Source: an uncultured Clostridia bacterium
Lineage (GTDB): Bacteria > Bacillota > Clostridia > Christensenellales > Borkfalkiaceae
Assembly: GCA_934247935.1 (NCBI GenBank)
Contig: CAKQKE010000001.1
Coordinates: forward strand, 62,001 to 126,000
Direction: 5' to 3'
Length of the DNA stretch: 64,000 nucleotides
Shown here piece after piece: positions 52,438-60,199 of the stretch (the first letter of the stretch is position 1; each line of letters opens with the position of its first letter). The notes under the pieces are model-generated. The model was not told where the DNA came from. It searched no databases and saw only the letters and a list, made by a program, of their open reading frames with translations. The position numbers and the translations under genes were made by a program.

Positions 52438-54201
52438 ATGAAAAAAATAATATCGGTAGTACTGTTGACTGCGATGTTCGCGAGTATAATCGGTTGCGGT
52501 CAGTCTGAGCCGCAAGCGAAAAGAATTGACCTAACGTTTGACAACCAGATCGAAAGTTACGACAGTAATTTGTTTTACGTAAACGAACTTCCGTCTCAGG
52601 ACAACAACCCTCAAAATTTGCTCGGCGCGGCAGATCCCACAATCGTGTACGTCGAAAAGGGCGAATATGCGGGTTGGTTTTTCATGTACTGCACAAGCAC
52701 CACAAACACGGGTTACAGATGCTGGAAGAGTAAAGATTTACACAGTTGGGAATACGTAAGCGAGGCTTTGCGCATTACCGACAAAACCCAGAACTGGGGA
52801 CAACACAGTTATTGGGCTCCCGGTATAATTTACGACCCGTCGGACGAAAATTATTATATGTTTTACAGCGCATACAGCAATAAATTCGGCCGGTTGTCGG
52901 GCGGTATAGCCGTTTCGTCAAGCCCCGCCGGTCCGTTTGTAAACCTTTCGGGCGAAGTTGCCGCGGGCGTATACGCAAACGGTCAGGCGTACGCAGGTTA
53001 CACCGTGACTACGGCAGACCCGATTTTCGATTTTGAAAAACTTAAAGACATCGTAAACGGCAGTTACGACTACACCGAAAACGGACCTATCAAAGTAATC
53101 GATTTAGAGCCGTTCATCGATCCGATTACGGGCAAAAAATACGTTTATTTCTGCAGAGATTTGGGCGACGGCAATTATATGAGAAGCGCAATAATGGGTA
53201 TGGAAATGATAGATTGGCTCACGCCCGATTATTCCACGCTTAAACTTCTCACGTTGTGCGGATATTATACGCCGGAATTTTCTCAGGAAAAAACGCCCGA
53301 AGGCGATGTAAACGAGGGCGCGTACATGACTTATCACGACGGGAAATATTATCTCACTTATTCGTGTTTCGGATTCCAGGATAAAATGTATCAGGTTCGT
53401 CAGGCGATAGCCGACGGACCGCTCGGCGATTTTGTAAAAGTTCCATTATCGGACGGCGGTCAGGTAATTGCTTGCGAGCCCGATTGGGATTTCTTGTCGG
53501 GGACCGGTCACCACACTTTCGTCGAATACGGAGGAGAGTTGTATATTGTTTATCACGAACACGTCAACAGAAAAGACGGCGCGGGTCATAGGGCGATAGG
53601 TTTCGACAAATGCGTGTTTATCGAAAACAATAAAGGTCAGACCATAATACACGCCAACGGACCAACTTATTCAGTCCAGCCCCGACTTAAAGAAGTTTCG
53701 GGATATAAAAACGTCGCTCAGACGGCAAAAGTTTCGATAAGCGGTGCAAAATCGAGTGCAAGCGCAAGTTGTTTAAACGACGGAGTAGTCGGCATAAGAG
53801 AAAACGACAACAGCAAAGTTTTCAGAAGCGAATCGTCGAAGACAATTAAAATAACTCTTGAATTTCCGCAAAAAATCGACGTAAAATCTATCCTTATTTA
53901 CAACGATTATTTATACGACTACAGTTTTGACAAAATCGACAAAATAGAATTGTACGGCACGTGCCAAAAGGAAGACGGCAGCGTATTCGACGGTATAGGC
54001 GTATTGAATAATTTGTTGTTCGATACGGCGAAATACGTAAGTAAATTAAACGAGTACGAAAGTCTCGTTCACCCCGCAAGCGCGGCAATCGCAGTACTTG
54101 ATAAAGAGTTCTCGGCAAACAAAATAGTCATCACTGTTTCGCCAAAACAATACGCTTCGGGTATAGGCTTGACCGAAATTGCGGTACTTACAAAAAACTG
54201 A
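52438..54201 (+). CDS. Glycoside hydrolase family 43-like lipoprotein with F5/8-type carbohydrate-binding domain
   Basis: 587 residues from the ATG at 52438 (AGAGGT before it). The signal peptide ends in S-I-I-G-C, a lipobox. The five-bladed propeller domain starts with GAADPTIVY, whose Asp is the expected general base. PFIDPITGKKYVYFCRD carries the second conserved Asp, and NEGAYMTYHDGKYYLTYS the general-acid Glu. The C-terminal discoidin-like (F5/8) domain covers about 435-587 (VAQTAKVSISGAKSSASASCLNDG). It is likely an arabinofuranosidase or xylosidase anchored to the cell surface. The substrate is not identifiable. Confidence 0.88.
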   Translation: MKKIISVVLLTAMFASIIGCGQSEPQAKRIDLTFDNQIESYDSNLFYVNELPSQDNNPQNLLGAADPTIVYVEKGEYAGWFFMYCTSTTNTGYRCWKSKDLHSWEYVSEALRITDKTQNWGQHSYWAPGIIYDPSDENYYMFYSAYSNKFGRLSGGIAVSSSPAGPFVNLSGEVAAGVYANGQAYAGYTVTTADPIFDFEKLKDIVNGSYDYTENGPIKVIDLEPFIDPITGKKYVYFCRDLGDGNYMRSAIMGMEMIDWLTPDYSTLKLLTLCGYYTPEFSQEKTPEGDVNEGAYMTYHDGKYYLTYSCFGFQDKMYQVRQAIADGPLGDFVKVPLSDGGQVIACEPDWDFLSGTGHHTFVEYGGELYIVYHEHVNRKDGAGHRAIGFDKCVFIENNKGQTIIHANGPTYSVQPRLKEVSGYKNVAQTAKVSISGAKSSASASCLNDGVVGIRENDNSKVFRSESSKTIKITLEFPQKIDVKSILIYNDYLYDYSFDKIDKIELYGTCQKEDGSVFDGIGVLNNLLFDTAKYVSKLNEYESLVHPASAAIAVLDKEFSANKIVITVSPKQYASGIGLTEIAVLTKN

Positions 54202-54319
54202 AATTGCGGCGTTTATCGGAAAACGATACAAGCGACAGCAAGAGAAATAAAATAATTAAAAAATAAATAATTTTGTGCATAAAATTCGTTTCGGGGCAGA
54301 TACTATTACTGTCAACGGC

Positions 54320-54555
54320 GTGGAATATTTTATTTAACGAAAGTTATCGACAAATATTTCGAAAGGGAGTCGTTGCTTATATAGCACTGCCTACAACGGT
54401 GCGTTGCTTTTTAACAAAAATTATCACAAAAGACAGAAGCAACGACATCCATTTGTCAAAAGACAAACGAATAGCGGACAAGACGAAAATTTTAAGCGTC
54501 GCTCTGCTTTCGGGCAGAGCGTAAAGACCGCTTTTTAAAGGCGGTCTTTTATAAT
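54320..54555 (+). ncRNA. Candidate structured non-coding RNA ending in an intrinsic terminator
   Basis: Successive helices on the plus strand: (1) AATATTT (54324-54330) with AAATATT (54352-54358), enclosing TAAC-GAAA-GTTA (54335-54346). (2) GTCGTTGCTT (54369-54378) with AAGCAACGAC (54437-54446), extendable by GGA/TCC across a one-base bulge, enclosing GCACTG/CGGTGC (54384-54402). (3) TTTGTC-AAAA-GACAAA (54452-54467). (4) GCTCTGC/GCAGAGC (54501-54520). (5) The terminator AAAGACCGC/GCGGTCTTT (54523-54549). No known RNA class was recognised, and no clear promoter was found, so it may be a separate RNA or the tail of the GH43 transcript. Confidence 0.5.
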
Positions 54556-54560
54556 TTTTT
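54523..54560 (+). terminator. Terminator ending the structured region
   Basis: AAAGACCGC (54523-54531) pairs with GCGGTCTTT (54541-54549), followed by TATAATTTTTT. Confidence 0.85.
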
Positions 54561-54844
54561 AATTTCGGTAAAAACCGAATGGAGACATTTAAATGTTTAA
54601 AATAAAATTTTAAATCAATTTAATCGTATTTTTGTCGTTTTTTATCTTTTTATATACAAAACTAAGCGATTTTTTGCAGTAATGTCGTTTTTTAAAGCAA
54701 TCTGATTGAAATTTTAACAAAAATATCATAATCGTTACATATGATTATAATATCTTTCGGTTATACTGAAAACATAAAAAATCAATCAGGAAACTAAAAC
54801 AAAAACATATTCGGCAATGCGCCGGATATAAGGAGTTTAATTTT

Positions 54845-56026
54845 ATGCGAGACAAATTCAATCGTTTTGCCGTGCTTATTATGGTGATTGTCGCGATGTT
54901 TTGTTTTGCTTCGTGCGACGCGTTCGACGCTATTAATTCGGCGTTAAGCCCCGACAGCGAGCATACAACAGACAGTTCGACGGATTCTACCATAAAAAAA
55001 GACAACGATTTCGGCAACACAAACGGATTTTCCGAAATAAAACTTGTAATAAACAAAGTCGACCTGGGGCAAAATACCTCTGCCGACGAATTGCACCTCA
55101 AAATGAGGGAGAGCGTAGTCGAAGTTTACGCTACTTTATCAAACGGAACAAGTGCGGGCGCAGGCGTGATAATTGGTTATGACGAAACCGAAGCAGTGTA
55201 TCTGGTGGCAAGTTGTCATCACGTTATCGAAGACGCATACAGCGTGCAAGTGCGCACCATTTACGGTGATGAATACGATGCTTATCTTGTAGGCAGCGAC
55301 CCCACTTCCGATATTTGCGTTATGTCTGTAAAATCCGATAAGCAACTCACTTGTGCGGCAGTCGGCAACAGCGACGAACTTAAATATTTCGACGACGTGT
55401 ACGCAATCGGCAACCCGACGGGTACGCTCGGCGGAACGGTTACTCACGGTATTATCAGCGCATTGGCGAGAGAAATCGAGGTAGAGGGAAATAAAATGAC
55501 TCTTTTGCAAACCGACGCGTCGATAAATTCGGGCAATTCGGGCGGCGGACTTTTTACCACGGACGGACTGCTTATCGGCATAGTCAACGCCGGTGCGACT
55601 TCTTATCAGGGACTCAACTTTGCAATTCCGTCAAACGATATGTTAAACGTGGCAAATTCGCTTACAAAAACGTATAAAGCGGGCGAAACTTACGGTTACG
55701 TCGAGGGAAGATTCGATATCGAGTGTACGGTGGCAGACAAATATTCTTCGTCGTTCGGCGAGGTGAAAAGATATGTTTACGTGGCGAGCGTAAGCGCAAA
55801 CAGCAGTTTTTGTCATCTTAAAAAGGGCGACTATATCAACAGCGTGCAAATAAATAACGACAGCGTGATAAATATCACTTCGGCTCAACAATTAGCAGAG
55901 GTAATAAACGGCGCAAATCTCAAATTAAACGACGTGGTTACGTTTAACGTAGTGCGCGGCGGCGTTGTCAAGGAAATTAAAGAAACGATTGTGCAGTACG
56001 TGTACAATCCGCCCGTTGCGGCATAA
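54845..56026 (+). CDS. HtrA-like trypsin-family serine protease lipoprotein with PDZ domain
   Basis: 393 residues. A signal peptide ends in C-F-A-S-C, a lipobox, so it is probably a lipoprotein rather than a transmembrane-anchored HtrA. The catalytic triad is visible: His in VASCHHVIED, Asp in SDICVM and S232 in INSGNSGGGL. A PDZ-like domain follows (about 280-393). It would degrade or refold envelope proteins under stress. The stretch after the lipobox is Ser/Thr/Asp-rich and probably a linker. AAGGAG precedes the ATG. Confidence 0.9.
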   Translation: MRDKFNRFAVLIMVIVAMFCFASCDAFDAINSALSPDSEHTTDSSTDSTIKKDNDFGNTNGFSEIKLVINKVDLGQNTSADELHLKMRESVVEVYATLSNGTSAGAGVIIGYDETEAVYLVASCHHVIEDAYSVQVRTIYGDEYDAYLVGSDPTSDICVMSVKSDKQLTCAAVGNSDELKYFDDVYAIGNPTGTLGGTVTHGIISALAREIEVEGNKMTLLQTDASINSGNSGGGLFTTDGLLIGIVNAGATSYQGLNFAIPSNDMLNVANSLTKTYKAGETYGYVEGRFDIECTVADKYSSSFGEVKRYVYVASVSANSSFCHLKKGDYINSVQINNDSVINITSAQQLAEVINGANLKLNDVVTFNVVRGGVVKEIKETIVQYVYNPPVAA

Positions 56027-56083
56027 GGAATAAAATCATAATCAAATAAATTTGAGGTAAAACATAAATTAATCACGAATTAT

Positions 56084-56128
56084 AAAAATTGCGGTGCAGC
56101 GACAATTTACTGCGCCGCAATTTTTATA
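56084..56128 (+). terminator. Terminator after the HtrA-like gene
   Basis: A 16-bp stem, AAAAATTGCGGTGCAG (56084-56099) and CTGCGCCGCAATTTTT (56110-56125), with a single G-T wobble. Its symmetry allows bidirectional action. Confidence 0.85.
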
Positions 56129-56252
56129 GTTAAAAGGTTTTTAATCGGCGATTATCAAATTGTTTTTGCGATTGAATTTAATATTTTTGCGAGGCAATAT
56201 GTTTTGCCCGCCGCCTTGCGTTTACTAAATTGAACGCGAAACATTAAACCGC

Positions 56253-56281
56253 TTGACTAAATTAAATATATATATTAAAAT
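56253..56281 (+). promoter_or_regulatory. Promoter for ruvC-ruvA-ruvB-queA
   Basis: TTGACT (56253-56258), a 17-base spacer and TAAAAT (56276-56281). Confidence 0.55.
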
Positions 56282-56333
56282 AATATATAAACAAATCGTT
56301 AAAAAGTCGTTTATTTATTTAAAAGGTGAAAGT

Positions 56334-56828
56334 ATGAGAATTTTGGGTGTCGACCCGGGGCTTGCGACAATAGGCTGGGGCGTAATCGACGTTGAAAAAG
56401 GTAAAGCCAAAGTCGTGAGTTACGGCATAATCAAAACGCCTAAAGAAGAGACGATACCCGTAAGACTTTGCCTTATAGAAAAAGGGATGAAAAGTTTGAT
56501 TGCGCAGTTTACTCCAGATGAAATCGCTTTGGAAGAGTTGTTTTTCAATACAAACATCACCACGGGCATCAACGTTGCGCACGCAAGGGGAGTTATACTT
56601 CTCACTTGCGTAAAAGAATGCGGAAAACTTTACGAATATACCCCTCTTCAAATCAAGCAAGCACTCACCGGTTACGGCAGAGCGGACAAACAACAAATTC
56701 AACACATGGTAAAGACATTTTTAAATTTAAACAAAATCCCCCGTCCCGACGACGCCGCCGACGCACTTGCGGTCGCGCTTACGCACTCGCAAACGTCGAG
56801 ACTCAGTTCGCAATTCGGCATAAGGTGA
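56334..56828 (+). CDS. ruvC: Holliday junction endonuclease RuvC
   Basis: 164 residues from the ATG at 56334, preceded by AAAAGGTGA; an in-frame upstream start at 56253 overlaps the promoter. The catalytic acidic residues are D7 in GVDPG, Glu in ALEELFFN and the Asp pair in DDAADALAVAL. It cuts the junction bound by RuvAB. It is followed by ruvA after 4 bases. Confidence 0.97.
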   Translation: MRILGVDPGLATIGWGVIDVEKGKAKVVSYGIIKTPKEETIPVRLCLIEKGMKSLIAQFTPDEIALEELFFNTNITTGINVAHARGVILLTCVKECGKLYEYTPLQIKQALTGYGRADKQQIQHMVKTFLNLNKIPRPDDAADALAVALTHSQTSRLSSQFGIR

Positions 56829-56832
56829 GTAT

Positions 56833-57435
56833 ATGATAGGTTATTTAAAAGGAAACGTATTGAATATTTCGGGCAACACCGCCATTATCGAAGTAAACGG
56901 AATAGGTTATGAAGTTTACTGTTCTTCGGGCGCATTGTACCGCATTTCTGACAAACAAGTCGGCGACGTGTGGACTTATATGGCGGTAAAAGACGACGGA
57001 GTATATCTTTACGGTTTTGAAAGCATCGAAGAAAAAAATATGTTTTTAAAACTCATCAGCGTTTCGGGCGTAGGTCCTAAAATGGGTATTATGGTTTTGT
57101 CTGCGATGAATTTGCACGACCTTGCTTTTGCAATCGCAAGTTCCGACGTAAAAATGCTTTCTTCGGTAAAAGGTCTCGGCAAAAAAACCGCCGAAAGATT
57201 GATTTTGGAATTGAGAGAGAATATTTCATCTCTCGATTTGCCCGCAGAACCGAAGAGCAAAAAATCATCCACGAAAACCGCCGACGCACTTCCCAAAGAG
57301 GACGAAGACGCGATTATCGCGCTTATGACGCTCGGTTATAGAAGAGAAGAAAGCAAGCAGGCTGTAGAAAAAGCCAAAGAAGAAGGTGCGGTTACGCTCG
57401 AAGAAATAATTACGCTCGCATTGAGGGGATTTTAA
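56833..57435 (+). CDS. ruvA: Holliday junction DNA-binding protein RuvA
   Basis: 200 residues. The N-terminal OB fold (MIGYLKGNVLNISGNTAIIEVNGIGYEV) is followed by two helix-hairpin-helix motifs (SVSGVGPKMG, SVKGLGKKTAERL). A flexible linker leads to domain III at about 150-200, which contacts RuvB. It binds the four-way junction as a tetramer. It is encoded between ruvC and ruvB with gaps of 4 and 3 bases. Confidence 0.97.
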   Translation: MIGYLKGNVLNISGNTAIIEVNGIGYEVYCSSGALYRISDKQVGDVWTYMAVKDDGVYLYGFESIEEKNMFLKLISVSGVGPKMGIMVLSAMNLHDLAFAIASSDVKMLSSVKGLGKKTAERLILELRENISSLDLPAEPKSKKSSTKTADALPKEDEDAIIALMTLGYRREESKQAVEKAKEEGAVTLEEIITLALRGF

Positions 57436-57438
57436 AGT

Positions 57439-58497
57439 ATGGATTTCGATATAATGTACAACGAGGACGAAGAAAACAGACTTGTTGCCACCACAAAAAC
57501 CGAATACGACGAAATCGAAAACGTCTTGCGACCCAAATCGATGGACGGGTACGTCGGTCAGGAAAAAGTAAAAAATAATTTAAGCATTTTCATGCAAGCG
57601 GCAAAAATGAGAAACGAGCCGCTCGACCACGTGCTTTTGTACGGACCTCCGGGACTCGGTAAAACCACGCTTGCGCATATCGTAGCCGCCGAAATGGGCG
57701 TTCAGATTAAAGTCACAAGCGGGCCGTCAATTGAAAAATCTGGCGATTTAGCGGCAATTTTGACTAACTTAAACGAGGGCGACGTGCTTTTTATAGACGA
57801 AATACACCGCCTTAATCACAACGTGGAAGAAATTTTGTACCCCGCAATGGAGGACTATTCGCTCGACTTTATCATCGGCAAAGGTCCGTCCGCAAGAAGC
57901 GTGCAAATTCCATTGAAAAAGTTTACGCTTATCGGCGCAACCACAAGGGCGGGCATGCTTTCGTCGCCACTCAGAGACAGATTCGGCGTGCTTTGCCGTC
58001 TCGAAATGTATTCCACGCAAGAACTTGCCGAAATAATCACTCGTTCGGCAAATATGCTCGGCACGTCGATCGACGAAGACGCCGCAACGGAACTTGCTAA
58101 ACGTAGTCGCGGCACGCCCAGAATAGCCAACAGACTTTTAAAGAGAATACGCGACTTTTCGTCAGTGTTAAAACACGATTCTATCATGCTCGGCGACGCA
58201 AAACTCGCGCTCGAAAGGCTTGAAATCGACGACCTCGGTCTCGACAATACCGACAAAAACATTCTTTTGTCCATGATGGACAAATTCGGCGGCGGTCCCG
58301 TGGGACTTGAAACGTTGGCGGCAACCGTCAACGAAGACGCAAACACGTTAGAGGACGTGTACGAGCCGTATTTATTGCAACTCGGCTTTATCGCGCGCAC
58401 GCCGAGGGGAAGAATGTGTACGAAAAGGGCATACGAGCATATGGGAAGAAAAATGCCCGTCGCGAACAAAAATCAAATTTCGTTTTTAGAGGAATAA
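57439..58497 (+). CDS. ruvB: Holliday junction branch-migration ATPase RuvB
   Basis: 352 residues. Walker A is GPPGLGKTTLAHI, Walker B LFIDEIHRL and the sensor IGATTRAGMLSSPLRDRFG. The C-terminal winged helix (ARTPRGRMCTKRAYEHMG) is complete. It drives branch migration with RuvA. It starts three bases after ruvA and is followed one base later by queA. Confidence 0.98.
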   Translation: MDFDIMYNEDEENRLVATTKTEYDEIENVLRPKSMDGYVGQEKVKNNLSIFMQAAKMRNEPLDHVLLYGPPGLGKTTLAHIVAAEMGVQIKVTSGPSIEKSGDLAAILTNLNEGDVLFIDEIHRLNHNVEEILYPAMEDYSLDFIIGKGPSARSVQIPLKKFTLIGATTRAGMLSSPLRDRFGVLCRLEMYSTQELAEIITRSANMLGTSIDEDAATELAKRSRGTPRIANRLLKRIRDFSSVLKHDSIMLGDAKLALERLEIDDLGLDNTDKNILLSMMDKFGGGPVGLETLAATVNEDANTLEDVYEPYLLQLGFIARTPRGRMCTKRAYEHMGRKMPVANKNQISFLEE

Positions 58498-58498
58498 A

Positions 58499-59521
58499 AT
58501 GCTTAAAACAAGCGATTTTTACTACGATTTACCCGAAAGTCAAATTGCACAGACCCCCGTTTACCCGAGGGACAGTTCGAGACTTTTGGTGTATGACAGA
58601 AAACAAGATAAAATTTCACATAAGATTTTCAGAGATATTGCCGACATTTTGCAGCCGGGTGATTTGCTTGTGGTCAACAACACCAAAGTTTATCCCGCAA
58701 GAATGTACTCATACACCGAGCACGGCGGCAAAGTGGAAATTTTGCTTTTAAAAAGAATAAAACTCGACGAATGGGAAGTAATGGTAAAGCCTGGCAAAAA
58801 GGCGAAAATCGGTGCAAAACTCACCGTATCGCCCGAACTTTCGCTCACCGTTTCAGACAAAACCGACTCGGGCGGAAGACTTGTTAAGTTTGAGTATCAA
58901 GGCGTTTTCGAGGACATTTTGTCAAGACTCGGCGAAATGCCGTTGCCGCCGTATATTCACGAAAAACTCAACGACCCCGACAGGTATCAGACGGTTTATT
59001 GCAAGCAAGAAGGCAGCGCGGCTGCGCCCACGGCGGGGCTTCATTTCACGCAAGAATTGATACAAAAACTCAAAGACAAAGGCGTAGAGTTTGCCGAAGT
59101 AAGGCTTAACGTGGGTCTCGGCACTTTCCGTCCCGTAAAGGCGGAAAACATAGAAGACCACAAAATGCACACCGAAGAATACGAAATCGACGAGATTGCC
59201 GCCGAAAAAATCAACAAGGCTAAAAAAGAAGGCAGGCGAGTCATTGCTGTTGGCACTACAAGCGTGCGTACTCTCGAGACGGTGGCGGACGAAAACGGCT
59301 TTGTAAAAGCGCAAAAAGGCGACACGAGTATATTTTTATACCCGCCTTACAAGTTTAAATGCGTCGATTCTTTAATCACAAACTTCCATTTACCCGGTTC
59401 AACGCTGATTATGCTTGTATCGTGCATGGCAACGCGTGAAAAAATACTTTCAATTTACAAAACGGCGGTTGAAGAGGGGTATAGGTTCTTTTCATTCGGC
59501 GACGCGATGCTTATCTTATAA
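58499..59521 (+). CDS. queA: S-adenosylmethionine:tRNA ribosyltransferase-isomerase QueA
   Basis: 340 residues. It converts 7-aminomethyl-7-deazaguanine in tRNA to epoxyqueuosine. Family blocks are FYYDLPESQIAQTPVYPRDSSRLLV, VNNTKVYPARM, SAAPTAGLHFT, GLGTFRPV and FITNFHLPGSTLIMLV. It is normally next to tgt, which inserts the base precursor. Here the two are separated by 678 bases of repeats. Confidence 0.97.
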   Translation: MLKTSDFYYDLPESQIAQTPVYPRDSSRLLVYDRKQDKISHKIFRDIADILQPGDLLVVNNTKVYPARMYSYTEHGGKVEILLLKRIKLDEWEVMVKPGKKAKIGAKLTVSPELSLTVSDKTDSGGRLVKFEYQGVFEDILSRLGEMPLPPYIHEKLNDPDRYQTVYCKQEGSAAAPTAGLHFTQELIQKLKDKGVEFAEVRLNVGLGTFRPVKAENIEDHKMHTEEYEIDEIAAEKINKAKKEGRRVIAVGTTSVRTLETVADENGFVKAQKGDTSIFLYPPYKFKCVDSLITNFHLPGSTLIMLVSCMATREKILSIYKTAVEEGYRFFSFGDAMLIL

Positions 59522-59531
59522 CCGTCGAAAT

Positions 59532-59621
59532 ACTGCGTTACTGTCTGCACTGCGGACTTCGATGACCGAAAAGGTCTATCTCATCCCGCAGTTTGACGAG
59601 CCTTGTCTTTCTCGGTTCTAA
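59532..59621. repeat. 90-base extragenic repeat, copy A
   Basis: It differs from copy B (59764-59853) at one position only (59574). Internal pairings are CTGCGG (59550-59555) with CCGCAG (59586-59591), GACC/GGTC around a GAAAA loop, and CGAG/CTCG near the end. Confidence 0.85.
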
Positions 59622-59649
59622 GCCAAGCATAAGACGATATAAAAAACGA

Positions 59650-59752
59650 AATACTGCGTTGTGCTGCGGCAACTCTCGGTCGTTTACGAAAAAAGTAAAG
59701 TCCCTCGAGTTATCCTCGCGCGCCTTGTCTAACTCGTTTCTAAAACCATAAA
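59650..59752. repeat. Diverged middle copy C of the 90-base repeat
   Basis: It keeps the ends ATACTGCGTT and CTTGTCTAACTCGTTTCTAA but has a different interior (TGCTGCGGCAACTCTCGG). It shares its right flank (CTAAAACCATA) with copy B. Confidence 0.65.
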
Positions 59753-59763
59753 TAATTTAAATA

Positions 59764-59853
59764 ACTGCGTTACTGTCTGCACTGCGGACTTCGATGACCG
59801 AAAAGATCTATCTCATCCCGCAGTTTGACGAGCCTTGTCTTTCTCGGTTCTAA
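59764..59853. repeat. 90-base extragenic repeat, copy B
   Basis: 89 of 90 positions match copy A, 232 bases away. The change at 59806 weakens the GACC/GGTC helix. Confidence 0.85.
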
Positions 59854-59886
59854 AACCATAGATAATAAATTTTGGCGATATTTCAG

Positions 59887-59941
59887 CCTTCCTTGTGCAA
59901 AGGAAGGTGGCACGCAATTTATTGCGTGACGGAAGGATTGT
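59887..59941. repeat. REP-like palindromic element, copy D
   Basis: The hairpin CCTTCCTT/AAGGAAGG (59887-59907) is followed by CACGCAAT/ATTGCGTG (59911-59928) and CGGAAGGATTGT. Positions 59902-59941 are identical to 60071-60110. Confidence 0.75.
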
Positions 59942-59986
59942 TAAAGTAATTTTTAATAAAATAAGCTGAATTTAAACGCAAAAAAG

Positions 59987-60033
59987 ACAATCCCTCAGTC
60001 GCTTCGCGACAGCCCCCTTTGCACAAGTGGGCC
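59987..60033. repeat. REP-like palindromic element, inverted relative
   Basis: On the minus strand it reads TTGTGCAAAGG... with the hairpin GTCGC-GAA-GCGAC and ends GGATTGT, the same framework as the flanking copies in opposite orientation. Confidence 0.6.
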
Positions 60034-60070
60034 GATAATTTGGTCGTAAAACTCAATTTTCGCTCGGCTC

Positions 60071-60110
60071 GGAAGGTGGCACGCAATTTATTGCGTGACG
60101 GAAGGATTGT
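60071..60110. repeat. REP-like palindromic element, copy E
   Basis: 40 bases identical to 59902-59941, without the left CCTTCCTT arm. Confidence 0.8.
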
Positions 60111-60199
60111 AAAGGCAAATTTCAGAAAATAAGTGATTTTTAATAGAAAAAGCATTATCAACAAAAAACGTTCAACATCACAAAAACAAGAGTAAAATT

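Larger units (their letters stand above)
54202..54844. other. Gene-free stretch between GH43 and HtrA-like genes, containing a structured region
   Basis: 643 bases without a credible gene. The middle holds the hairpin array listed separately, and the ends are AT-rich. An open frame at 54273-54524 has no ribosome binding site and follows the hairpins, and is not counted. Between 54555 and 54844 nothing else is recognised beyond AT-rich sequence. Confidence 0.5.
56027..56333. other. Gap between the HtrA-like gene and ruvC
   Basis: It holds the terminator at 56084-56125 and the ruvC promoter at 56253-56281. Otherwise it is AT-rich, with no gene or other element recognised. Confidence 0.5.
59522..60199. 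other. Repeat-filled gap separating queA from tgt
   Basis: 678 bases with no gene. The left half carries three copies of a 90-base element, and the right half three copies of a shorter palindromic element. The last 60 bases before tgt are plain AT-rich sequence. Confidence 0.7.

Noticed and set aside
54273..54524. 83-residue open frame in the GH43-HtrA gap
   Set aside because: It has no ribosome binding site. It runs through the hairpin array, and its composition looks like translated structured RNA, not a protein.
59532..60110. CRISPR array or transposon between queA and tgt
   Set aside because: There are too few repeats, they are long with irregular spacing, there are no cas genes, and no transposase is encoded in or near the region.
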